Notes under the pieces: model-generated | Database searches by the model: none | What the model saw: only the letters and a program-made list of their open reading frames with translations | Told to the model about the DNA's origin: nothing | Translations under genes and position numbers: made by a program | Shown here: piece by piece, positions 6,995 to 14,185 of the stretch | Numbering within the stretch: the first letter of the stretch is position 1 | How the letters are laid out: each line of letters opens with the position of its first letter | DNA from: Halarchaeoplasma sp046498385 | Lineage (GTDB): Archaea; Thermoplasmatota; Thermoplasmata; Halarchaeoplasmatales; Halarchaeoplasmataceae | Direction: 5' to 3' | DNA length: 31,991 nt | Assembly: GCA_046498385.1 (NCBI GenBank) | Contig: JAWOAU010000015.1 | Location: forward strand, 1-31,991

Positions 6995-7663
6995 ATGAAG
7001 ATGGATTTAGATGATAGATTTTTGTTTGTTTTCTCACTTATTTGTTTTTTAGTCCTGACTCTCCTGGTCGCTAATAATTTTTTAAAGGAGATAGATAGAC
7101 AGATTTTCTTATTTATTTTTGAAGCCTCTCAGGGAACCCTTTATTGTTTTATGAAATACATTACATATATAGGTGATGCACTTTTTGTATTGCCAGTAAC
7201 GGTAGTTATAATGTACTTTTTTTATCGAGTCAAGGAAAAAACACTTTCCATATACTTCGGCATAATGATGTGTGTTTCTCTTGTATCCACCTCTGCACTA
7301 AAATATCTTATTAAAAGGCCCAGGCCTCAAGTAGAGGTTTCCGTTCCTGACATACATTCTATATATAGTTATCCAAGTGGACATACTGTTGGCGTTTTTG
7401 TGTTGTTTCTAGGCTTTTATGTATTTTTCTGGATCCTTTATAAGCAGGAAACCAATATTTCTATTTTATCCTTTAGCATAATAATTGCTGCAGTTGTTAG
7501 TTTTTCAAGAATAGTATTGGGTCACCACTACTTGACCGATGTTATCGGCGGTGTTCTTTTGGCGATTTTGGTCATCAATTCAACTAAAATAGCCGTCAAA
7601 AAAGATTCGAACATCAATAATGGCTCCTCTTTCTCGCTATCTGAGGGTACCTCCGACATATAG
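6995..7663 (+). CDS. PAP2 family membrane phosphatase
   Basis: This 222-residue integral membrane protein belongs to the type 2 phosphatidic acid phosphatase superfamily, which dephosphorylates lipid phosphates (phosphatidate-like or polyprenyl diphosphate) at the membrane. All three signature motifs are present: KYLIKRPRP (K-x6-RP), YPSGHTVG (PSGH) and SRIVLGHHYLTDVIGG (SR-x5-H-x3-D). Five to six hydrophobic helices surround them, with the first starting at about residue 8. The gene is distinctly AT-rich compared with the flanking metabolic genes, as is the convergent PAP2-superfamily gene that begins 95 bp downstream. Transcript is probably leaderless. The exact substrate cannot be assigned; undecaprenyl/archaeal polyprenyl diphosphate recycling is one possibility. 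Confidence 0.8.
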   Translation: MKMDLDDRFLFVFSLICFLVLTLLVANNFLKEIDRQIFLFIFEASQGTLYCFMKYITYIGDALFVLPVTVVIMYFFYRVKEKTLSIYFGIMMCVSLVSTSALKYLIKRPRPQVEVSVPDIHSIYSYPSGHTVGVFVLFLGFYVFFWILYKQETNISILSFSIIIAAVVSFSRIVLGHHYLTDVIGGVLLAILVINSTKIAVKKDSNINNGSSFSLSEGTSDI

Positions 7664-7757
7664 TATGTTATTCTCCAAAAATTTCGTCAAGGATCAAGTG
7701 CACCTTTTGATAATCTTTATGAGCAACCATTTCTCAGACAGGCTCTCAACTAACGCT

Positions 7758-8609
7758 TCACTCGTTGAAATATCCATTATTGAAGGTTTCCGTCCATTTT
7801 TCAAAAGGTTTTGTGATCTTATCAAAAAGGGTATCAAATGTACCGTTCGAGGTCGACCAGTAAGCAAATATAGCAACAGCTATACCTGCAGGGATATCGA
7901 TCAGCCAGTGGATGCCTAGGTATATGATCACGAAAACGGTTACGATAACAAAAATAAAACCCATTGTCTGAAGTTTCTTTAGACCAGTTCTGTATCTCGC
8001 TATAAGAGTTATAGTAAGGGGAATACTAATATGACCACTAGGGAAGCAATTGGATTGTCTATTTGTCAATAGGATTATCGCATTGTACTGAGGAATATCG
8101 TACATAAAAGCTTGAATTTCTCCAGGTTGATAGTATGAAGTGACAAGAACATGAAGTAAGAAATATCCCGATAGTAAGAACATATAATTCACAGCTAAGG
8201 CTTTACAAAATTGTTCGAATATATGGATTTCACACCTGATCAAGAAGAATATTGGGGCAAAAATAACGAAATACGATAGACCGAGGATGTAAAAGATCGA
8301 GGAGGCATGGATCACATAATAATTGTCTAAAGTTTGCTGTAACCAGACTATGTGTCCTACGCCTTCTAAACTATAAAACCACCAGGTAATTCTGAATCCA
8401 GATGGATGAAAATTATGAATGAAATTCTCTAATTTTAGCAGTCCTAATACGATAAAAAGGATCAAAAACCCTCCTCTAGCTTTCCATATATTAGATTTGA
8501 TCGATTTTAGGTCTATCTTACCGTCCTCATCGAATATTATAAATGAGATTACTAGTAGTATGATAAGTCCAGGTATGAACCAAAGTAGTCCTTTGTATAA
8601 TGGGGACAT
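7758..8609 (-). CDS. Aur1-like PAP2-superfamily membrane protein
   Basis: This 283-residue polytopic membrane protein has the second and third motifs of the PAP2 fold: NCFPSGHISIPLT and YLGIHWLIDIPAGI. The spacing and the 'FPSGH...GIHW.iDi.aG' form resemble the Aur1/Ipt1 branch (PAP2_3), which in eukaryotes transfers phosphoinositol to ceramide, rather than simple phosphatases. About six TM helices are visible (e.g. LLWFIPGLIILLVISFIIF near the start). It may move a phospho-headgroup between archaeal lipids; this is inference. The ATG at 8609 is preceded on the minus strand by an ATTTATAATA box about 33 bp upstream. It converges on the other PAP2 gene with 94 bp between stops and shares its high AT content, suggesting joint acquisition. 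Confidence 0.7.
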   Translation of the reverse strand: MSPLYKGLLWFIPGLIILLVISFIIFDEDGKIDLKSIKSNIWKARGGFLILFIVLGLLKLENFIHNFHPSGFRITWWFYSLEGVGHIVWLQQTLDNYYVIHASSIFYILGLSYFVIFAPIFFLIRCEIHIFEQFCKALAVNYMFLLSGYFLLHVLVTSYYQPGEIQAFMYDIPQYNAIILLTNRQSNCFPSGHISIPLTITLIARYRTGLKKLQTMGFIFVIVTVFVIIYLGIHWLIDIPAGIAVAIFAYWSTSNGTFDTLFDKITKPFEKWTETFNNGYFNE

Positions 8610-9028
8610 TTTTATCTTCCTGATTCAGTCAAACCCTATTATAAATCATTTTTGTTTAGAAGATCGACAATTTTCAATTTCTTTGGAATAGGTATCTTTT
8701 CCGTAGAAGCGTTGTGTTTTCGAAGAATATTGTAATCTTTTCCACATCATCTAACTTGTTTTACTGTAACAGTCCCTCAGTGAGTCTTCTGGCTGAATCC
8801 CTTACCAACTTTAAAAAAGGAAGAAATTGATGAATTTCTTCTCAAGTGGAACCGGGAGATCATGGAAAAGGAGGAACTGCTTTCAAGTTACGGTGATCTC
8901 CAAGAGGAAATAAAAAAGGTCACCTTCCCAGGCTCTTTAGAGGAGATATTCCAATGTAGGTTGTAGGGGAGTTAGTGGTTCAGGGACGTGGCACTCTAGA
9001 TTGTTAAATGTGAGTAAGCTTTAAATCT
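8610..9028. other. Intergenic stretch with a coding remnant
   Basis: 419 bp with the minus-strand promoter of the Aur1-like gene at about 8637-8646 and a short coding-like remnant (separate entry, 8784-8966). A GCTTTAAAT box at 9016-9024 probably drives the next gene. Nothing else was recognised. Confidence 0.4.
8784..8966 (+). pseudogene. Short coding remnant of unknown family
   Basis: The plus frame between the stop at 8781 and the TAG at 8964 is open for 60 codons and reads like real protein: LPTLKKEEIDEFLLKWNREI, then SYGDLQEEIKKVTFPGS. It is helix-forming, charged and of normal codon use. There is no upstream start; the first ATG is internal (in REIMEKEE), leaving only about 34 codons. 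I do not recognise the family. It is probably the 3' end of a decayed gene, or a very short gene starting at the internal ATG. Confidence 0.3.
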
Positions 9029-9073
9029 ATGCAAACCGCTCTTTTGCCGTGCTGTGATGATAAGGGAATGATC

Positions 9074-9928
9074 ATGAAAAAGGATGCGATCGATGAGAAT
9101 ATCGATGCTATTGCGGCGTTGATGGAGGTGCCTTCCATCGGTGAACTGACCGCCCGGGTGCTTGTAAAAGAGGGCTGTACGGATATCAAATCCCTGGAAG
9201 AAGGAGGTATTGAGGAGATCAAGAAGCTAAAAATGATAGGCGATAAAAAGTGTAAGAGAATTTTTGATGAGATACGGGGTTTGGCAGAGAGTCCAAGAGA
9301 GGTAAGGAAGGAACTGATGTGCCCTGGCTGTAGCAATATAGTGGCACTTTCATACGGAAATTGTCCCGAATGTGGTAAACATTTTTTTCCCATGAGAGAG
9401 CAGTTCTTTCTACCGGGCGGTATACTGATCACCGATCCTCTGAAGATCCTTGCGGAATACGATATGAAAGTAATAGAGGGGGAGGACGACATATGGTATA
9501 ATCGGGGATTGATACTAGAATTCCTAGGTGCGAATGAAGGGGCTGAAGAATGCTACGACAAGGTCGTTGAATTCAATCCACACCACGAACACATATGGAA
9601 TACAAAGGCCAACCTTGCAAAGAAAAGGGGACATCTTGACGAAGCCTCTGAGGACTATAAGCTAGCGTTGGATTTTAGGATAGGCGATTCCGGACTTTTG
9701 TGCAGAATATACCATTATGAAGAAAATGACGATGATTTTGAAGAGGGTGGTGTGGAATTTCACCTCCATGATGCGATGTTAAAGATGTCGAAGTTTAGAG
9801 GCAAAACCGAGAAGCTAGAACATCTTGAACAACTTTTCTCAGAAGCCATAAAGGCACGGAACGATTACCAGGACGAAAGAGCGATCGAACTTGCCAAAGA
9901 GATAGTCGATAAAGCGACCGCACCCTGA
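9074..9928 (+). CDS. Helix-hairpin-helix / zinc-ribbon / TPR protein
   Basis: This is a soluble acidic protein of about 284 residues. Order of parts: a helix-hairpin-helix DNA- or RNA-binding-like domain (about 10-75; VPSIGELTARVLVKEG and LKMIGDKKCKRIF are two HhH loops), a four-Cys zinc ribbon (MCPGCSNIV and NCPECGKHF, about 84-105), then two TPR-like helical pairs (WYNRGLILEFLGANEGAEE and HIWNTKANLAKKRGHLDEA). The frame is open from an ATG at 9029, but the TATA-like box at 9016-9024 would place transcription start near 9045-9050, and TAAGGG lies 7 nt before the ATG at 9074; I chose 9074 (9068 also possible). Role unknown; the domain mix suggests an adaptor in information processing. A short ORF follows 9 bp downstream. 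Confidence 0.65.
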   Translation: MKKDAIDENIDAIAALMEVPSIGELTARVLVKEGCTDIKSLEEGGIEEIKKLKMIGDKKCKRIFDEIRGLAESPREVRKELMCPGCSNIVALSYGNCPECGKHFFPMREQFFLPGGILITDPLKILAEYDMKVIEGEDDIWYNRGLILEFLGANEGAEECYDKVVEFNPHHEHIWNTKANLAKKRGHLDEASEDYKLALDFRIGDSGLLCRIYHYEENDDDFEEGGVEFHLHDAMLKMSKFRGKTEKLEHLEQLFSEAIKARNDYQDERAIELAKEIVDKATAP

Positions 9929-9937
9929 TGGATACAG

Positions 9938-10129
9938 ATGACCATGATAGAGCTGAAACGGGAGATGGAAATCAGCAGGTTCTACGACCCTTCAAAGGAC
10001 GAACTGAAGGAGGAAAAGATAGTCATCAGAAAGGACCCGTTGACCGGAAAGCGCTACAAAATAGTTCAAAAAGCCCTTCCCGTTTCAAGGGATACGGATA
10101 TACGGGAAGATGTCGCACCTTTCTTTTGA
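9938..10129 (+). CDS. Short protein, GalT-like N-terminal segment
   Basis: This 63-residue ORF starts 9 bp after the HhH/TPR gene and is probably co-transcribed. The sequence ISRFYDPSKDELKEEKIVIR runs into KDPLTGKRYKIVQKALPVSRD. The 'DPLTG....IV' element resembles the N-terminal region of galactose-1-phosphate uridylyltransferase-like proteins annotated in archaea, in which a CxxC zinc site follows. Here the frame stops right where that would begin (VAPFF, stop), and neither other plus frame continues it. It is either a truncated remnant or a genuine small protein. No function is assigned. Confidence 0.4.
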   Translation: MTMIELKREMEISRFYDPSKDELKEEKIVIRKDPLTGKRYKIVQKALPVSRDTDIREDVAPFF

Positions 10130-10204
10130 CACCGTCCTAGTAAGTTAGTAGATCATGCCGGACAAAAACAATTAATATTCAACCCCCGTTCCGTCTTTGA
10201 TAAC

Positions 10205-11542
10205 ATGGGTAAGCGACTTATCGTAATAGGGTCCGGGCCGGGCGGATACAAGAGCGCAGTCCTAGGTGCGGAGGAAGACCTTGATGTGACCTTAGTGGAG
10301 AAGGATGTGATAGGCGGCGTATGCACAAACACGGGCTGCATACCGTCCAAAGCTCTATTGTCGGGAGCGGAACTAGTTGATTCGATCAAAGGTGCAAAAC
10401 GCAAAGGTATAAAGGTAGAGCTGAAGGAGGTTGATTTTTCAAAGTTACAGAAGATCAAAGACAGGGCGGTCACCGTTTCAAGGAAGGGTGTTGAAAGGGA
10501 ATTAAAGGAAAAGGGTGTTGAAATCATCGAGGGAGAAGCGAGTATCACCGGTGAGGATGAAGTGCGTGTCGGAGAAAGGACCCTCTCTGCAGATAATATA
10601 ATAATAGCTACGGGCTCCGAACCCATAGCACCGCCCTTTTTAGATGTTGACGAAAAGAACGTACTCACCAATCAGGGTGCCTTCGCACTCCGGGAATCCC
10701 CGGAAAGCATGTTGATAATAGGTGGAGGGTATATCGGAGTGGAGATGGCGTTCATATATTCTTCCATGGGAACATCGGTCACCATGGTAGAGCTGATGGA
10801 AAACCTCCTTCCCAACATGGATAGGGATCTGGGAAAGGAGGCCGAAAAAATACTGAAAAGAAAAAGGGTAAAGGTGGTCACCGAGACAAAGGTGACCTCG
10901 GTGGACGGTAACGGCCCCTTCACCGCCGTGGTCGACGGAAAAAAGTCCGATGAACTCGAGGTCGAGAAGATATTGTGTGCCGTTGGTAGGAGACCCACAC
11001 CGCCGGAAATGGACTTAGATATAATAGATGAAAATGGGAGTATAGTAACCGACGGCCTTATGAGAACACCTGTGGAGAACATATACGCCGTAGGAGATGT
11101 CACAGGTAAAGGGATGTTTGCACATACCGCTTATCATCAGGCCAAGATAGCCATCGATGTTATTGCAGGCAGGGATGCCGAGGAGTTTTCACGGTATCCG
11201 GTCCCAGCCGGTGTGTTCACACATCCGGAGATCGCCAGCGTCGGTCTTTCAGAAGAGGGGGCAAAAAAAGAATACGAGGATGTGCGAACCGCTTCATATC
11301 CCATCTCCGCTCTAGGAAGAGGTTATTCAACGGGAGAGAGGACGGGATTCGCCAAGATAGTATGTTCCGGAGATAAGGTGGTAGGCCTGCATCTCATCTG
11401 TCCCGGAGCCATGGATATAATCATGGAAGGCACCGTGGTTCTGCAGAAGGGGATAACTTACCGGGAGATAATAGATATCATACATCCTCATCCAACTTAC
11501 TCCGAAGCCATATACAAGGCGGCAAAGCTCCTTGCACTATAA
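10205..11542 (+). CDS. lpdA: Dihydrolipoyl dehydrogenase-like flavoprotein
   Basis: This 445-residue pyridine nucleotide-disulfide oxidoreductase reoxidises dihydrolipoyl groups with FAD and NAD+. Seen: FAD-binding GSGPGG (residues 9-14), the redox disulfide in GGVCTNTGCIPSKA (Cys40 and Cys45), the NAD-binding GGGYIGVE, the second FAD motif IYAVGDVTG, and the C-terminal HPHPTYSEA with the catalytic His/Glu pair. All key residues are present, so it should be active. Its usual partners (E1, E2, lipoyl carrier or glycine cleavage proteins) are not in the window, so the physiological substrate is open. An ATTAATATT box lies about 30 bp upstream of the ATG, indicating its own leaderless promoter. 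Its stop is 6 bp from the stop of the convergent heliorhodopsin gene. Confidence 0.85.
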   Translation: MGKRLIVIGSGPGGYKSAVLGAEEDLDVTLVEKDVIGGVCTNTGCIPSKALLSGAELVDSIKGAKRKGIKVELKEVDFSKLQKIKDRAVTVSRKGVERELKEKGVEIIEGEASITGEDEVRVGERTLSADNIIIATGSEPIAPPFLDVDEKNVLTNQGAFALRESPESMLIIGGGYIGVEMAFIYSSMGTSVTMVELMENLLPNMDRDLGKEAEKILKRKRVKVVTETKVTSVDGNGPFTAVVDGKKSDELEVEKILCAVGRRPTPPEMDLDIIDENGSIVTDGLMRTPVENIYAVGDVTGKGMFAHTAYHQAKIAIDVIAGRDAEEFSRYPVPAGVFTHPEIASVGLSEEGAKKEYEDVRTASYPISALGRGYSTGERTGFAKIVCSGDKVVGLHLICPGAMDIIMEGTVVLQKGITYREIIDIIHPHPTYSEAIYKAAKLLAL

Positions 11543-11548
11543 ATGCGA

Positions 11549-12316
11549 TCACGGTCTCAGGGTACCTGCGAAGACCTGCCAAGCCAGGGCGGATTTTGCC
11601 ACCAAGCTCAAAACGATGTACATCCGTTCTCCGTATAGGTAGTCCTTCCACTTTCCTACCTCTTTATACTGCAATACCATGTTCACCACGAACAAGTTAA
11701 AGAATACCGCGATGGAGATGTAGATTGCTATCACAAAATCAGGGACCTGTCCTCCTGATACTACGGAAGCTCCCAACAAAGACACCGCTATGGCTATCCA
11801 GGGTATGAGACCGGCTAGGCATCCTATCCAAAAAGGACTCCAATCGGCACCCTTTCTTTGAACGTTCATCTTTTCCATCAAAAGACCGCAGAGGTTCATC
11901 GCCGCTGTCAAACCGAACAGGGCCACCAGGGTTCCTAGATCATATATGCCTGTGAGCATGGCGATCAATACTATCATCAATGAAGCGCTGACGGAATACT
12001 CGTACCATCGGTAGGGATTGCGTTCCTTTCTAAGGTTTATTACGTATTTTTTGAAGAGCACCGTAGAGATCAGAAGATGGGCGGCTGCCGATATGAATAA
12101 GAAAAGGGCAACCACAGGTCCGATGGGAACATCCGTCAGCGTTCTTACTACGGGAACGAGTGTTTCAGTGGCAGTGTCGAATTTCAAATAGGTATAACGG
12201 ATCGGGAGAGTAAAATCCGTGCTCAATATCAAGACCAGTATACCTTGGAATAGGTGTACAACACCCATCATCATATTAAATTTCCGCAGTTTCTTTTCCG
12301 TTGTTTTCTTTTCCAT
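11549..12316 (-). CDS. Heliorhodopsin
   Basis: This 255-residue seven-helix retinal protein is of normal heliorhodopsin length. Diagnostic parts: RWYEYSVSASLMIVLIAM in helix 3 with Glu106 as the Schiff-base counterion, and LSLVAKSALAWQVFAGTL in helix 7 with Lys241 as the retinal-binding lysine. This numbering agrees with the characterised 48C12 protein (Glu107/Lys241). His21 and His80 match its two conserved internal histidines. Heliorhodopsins sit inverted in the membrane (N-terminus cytoplasmic), do not pump ions, and are thought to be photosensory or to modulate neighbouring proteins. I chose the ATG at 12316; the longer frame to 12436 would run through the promoter region. A TATA-like box at 12350-12357 lies inside an inverted repeat. 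The gene is divergent from the regulator of the mevalonate operon. Confidence 0.9.
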   Translation of the reverse strand: MEKKTTEKKLRKFNMMMGVVHLFQGILVLILSTDFTLPIRYTYLKFDTATETLVPVVRTLTDVPIGPVVALFLFISAAAHLLISTVLFKKYVINLRKERNPYRWYEYSVSASLMIVLIAMLTGIYDLGTLVALFGLTAAMNLCGLLMEKMNVQRKGADWSPFWIGCLAGLIPWIAIAVSLLGASVVSGGQVPDFVIAIYISIAVFFNLFVVNMVLQYKEVGKWKDYLYGERMYIVLSLVAKSALAWQVFAGTLRP

Positions 12317-12341
12317 GTGTATCCGCTCTAAGGGGAATATA

Positions 12342-12366
12342 GCATAACGTTTATAAATAATTATGC
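12342..12366. promoter_or_regulatory. Inverted repeat enclosing the heliorhodopsin TATA box
   Basis: GCATAA (12342-12347) and TTATGC (12361-12366) are exact inverted 6-bp arms around a 13-bp centre holding TTTATAAA (12350-12357). The box is about 37 bp upstream of the heliorhodopsin ATG; a weaker AATATAG at 12337-12342 is nearer. A dimeric repressor bound here would block TBP. The divergent XRE-type regulator encoded next door is the obvious candidate, by inference. Confidence 0.45.
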
Positions 12367-12406
12367 AACACATATATAGACCATCGTCTAATCTATCTTT
12401 CGACAG

Positions 12407-12415
12407 TTTTAAATA
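12407..12415 (+). promoter_or_regulatory. TATA box of the regulator/mevalonate operon
   Basis: TTTTAAATA is centred about 27 bp before the ATG at 12438, which implies a leaderless mRNA for the HTH gene and those downstream. Confidence 0.5.
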
Positions 12416-12437
12416 TCCCCGGCTCATTGGGTTCACG

Positions 12438-13106
12438 ATGAGTCAGCTGCAGGATAAGATCGCAGGCGAGATAACCATGGCGGAACATCATGGTGTCAAC
12501 ATTAAAAAGTGGAGAAGGGTGTTCAAGATTACCCAGACCAAGCTGGCGGCACACATGGATATATCCCCCTCCGTGATAAGCGATTACGAAAAGGGCCGCA
12601 GGAGTCCGGGGGTGGGATTTGTAAAGGAGATAGTCAATTCTCTTATAGATATAGATTGGAAAAGGGGGGGCGACGTGGTCAAGCGGTTTACCCCTCCGGG
12701 ATATGAAGGGGTTATCAAGATGAGAGAATTTTCCACCCCTATCGATATTGAAGATTTCATAGACGCGGTTGGTGGAACGCTGTTGTATTCACCAGAGATC
12801 GAAAGGCAGTTGTTCGGTTATACTATAATAGACAGCTTGAAGGCCATACTGGCAATGAAGTCCTTTGATTACCTTAGGATATATGGATGGAGTACTGAAA
12901 GAGTACTGATATTCACAGAGGTGGAACACGGGAGATCTCCCATGGTGGCGATACGAGCCAGTCCCTTGACACCGGCGGCAGTTGCCTACGTTAAACCGAG
13001 TTCTGTCGACGAGCTTACAAAGAAGTTAGCTGAGATCGAAAGGCTGCCTTTGATCTCTATAGACCTAGAAATCGATGGGATAATAAAAAAGATGGACGAA
13101 CTTTAG
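12438..13106 (+). CDS. XRE-family transcriptional regulator (mevalonate operon head)
   Basis: This protein is about 222 residues long. An N-terminal lambda-repressor-type helix-turn-helix (about 20-75) shows WRRVFKITQTKLAAHMDISP, then VISDYEKGRRSPGVGFVKEI. The C-terminal half (about 100-222) is an alpha/beta domain typical of an archaeal family of such regulators that accompanies HMG-CoA synthase genes; it may sense a metabolite. The ATG at 12438 fits the TATA spacing and the start of the HTH fold; the open frame upstream to 12363 crosses the promoter. HMG-CoA synthase starts 13 bp after its stop, so this gene heads the operon HTH, HMGCS, thiolase-like, DUF35. It probably autoregulates and may also control the divergent heliorhodopsin (inference). 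Confidence 0.75.
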   Translation: MSQLQDKIAGEITMAEHHGVNIKKWRRVFKITQTKLAAHMDISPSVISDYEKGRRSPGVGFVKEIVNSLIDIDWKRGGDVVKRFTPPGYEGVIKMREFSTPIDIEDFIDAVGGTLLYSPEIERQLFGYTIIDSLKAILAMKSFDYLRIYGWSTERVLIFTEVEHGRSPMVAIRASPLTPAAVAYVKPSSVDELTKKLAEIERLPLISIDLEIDGIIKKMDEL

Positions 13107-13119
13107 GATGTGATTTGAT

Positions 13120-14184
13120 ATGAAAACAGATGAAAAAGTAGGAATAAAGGCATATGCGGGTTATGTGCCCAGATATAGGATAACCCCCAAAGAGATAGGA
13201 CAGGTATGGGGAAAGGATGGAGAGAGGATGGGAAAAGGTCTTAACATAATCTGTAAGTCCGTTCCCTCTCCAGACGAAGATGTGGTATCCATATCGGTAC
13301 AGGCTGCAAAATGGGCACTAAAACGAGCAGGGTTAGAGGGAGAAAAGATAGGAGCCATCTATGTGGGCTCCGAATCCCACCCTTATGCGGTCAAACCTAC
13401 CGCCACCATAGTGGCCGCCGCCTTGGGTGCGACTCCGTATCTCACGGCGGCGGATTACGAGTTCGCATGTAAAGCCGGCACAGCGGCCTTTCAGACGTGT
13501 ATGGGGATGGTCGCCTCCGGCATGATCGAAAACGGCATGGCTATAGGTGCGGATACATCTCAGGGTGCACCGGGGGATGCTTTGGAATACTCCGCCTCGG
13601 CAGGTGGTGCAGCGTTCATAATCGGGCGTGACGATCTGCTAGCGGAGATCAATTACACAACTTCATTCACCACAGACACCCCTGACTTTTGGAGACGAGA
13701 AGGTGAAAAATATCCCTCCCACGGCGGACGATTTACAGGTAAGCCCGCCTATTACAAGCATATCTCGGGCTGCACCGAGAGGTTATTCCAAGAAACCGGT
13801 ACGGAACCAAAGGATTTTGATCATGCCGTATTCCACCAACCGAATGGAAAATTCCCAATCAGCGTTGCCAAAAAACTGGGGTTCGGTATGGAGCAAATAG
13901 AGCCAGGGCTTCTCGTACCCAAAATTGGCAATACCTATTCAGGAGCGGTTCCTTTGGGATTGGCTGCAACACTGGATGTTGCGGAACCCGGGGATAGGAT
14001 CATGGTAACCGCCTACGGCTCGGGGGCGGGTTCGGACAGCTTTGATATCACGGTTACCGACGGGATAGAAAAGATACGGGACGGACAGGTACCCACCGTA
14101 GAAGAGGTGATAGGTGACGAGGTATTTATCTCCTATTCCATGTATGCAAAATTCAGAGAAAAGATAGATAGAGGAGAGTGGTAA
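13120..14184 (+). CDS. Hydroxymethylglutaryl-CoA synthase (archaeal type)
   Basis: This 354-residue cytoplasmic enzyme condenses acetyl-CoA with acetoacetyl-CoA to HMG-CoA, the committed carbon-building step of the mevalonate route to archaeal isoprenoid lipids. Archaeal-type landmarks are all present: YVGSESHPYAVKPTATIVA with Glu85, EFACKAGTA with the acyl-accepting Cys117, GADTSQGAPGDALEYSASAG, RREGEKYPSHGGRFTG, HQPNGKFP with His239, and the GSGAGSDSFDI end motif. Catalytic residues are intact and length is standard (about 345-355). It begins 13 bp after the regulator and stops 1 bp before the thiolase-like gene. In archaea this enzyme forms a channelled complex with a thiolase and a DUF35 protein, which matches the next two genes. 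Confidence 0.92.
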   Translation: MKTDEKVGIKAYAGYVPRYRITPKEIGQVWGKDGERMGKGLNIICKSVPSPDEDVVSISVQAAKWALKRAGLEGEKIGAIYVGSESHPYAVKPTATIVAAALGATPYLTAADYEFACKAGTAAFQTCMGMVASGMIENGMAIGADTSQGAPGDALEYSASAGGAAFIIGRDDLLAEINYTTSFTTDTPDFWRREGEKYPSHGGRFTGKPAYYKHISGCTERLFQETGTEPKDFDHAVFHQPNGKFPISVAKKLGFGMEQIEPGLLVPKIGNTYSGAVPLGLAATLDVAEPGDRIMVTAYGSGAGSDSFDITVTDGIEKIRDGQVPTVEEVIGDEVFISYSMYAKFREKIDRGEW

Positions 14185-14185
14185 T

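Noticed and set aside
12317..12436. Forty extra N-terminal codons on the heliorhodopsin frame
   Set aside because: They cross the TATA boxes and the start of the divergent regulator; the family start matches ATG 12316.
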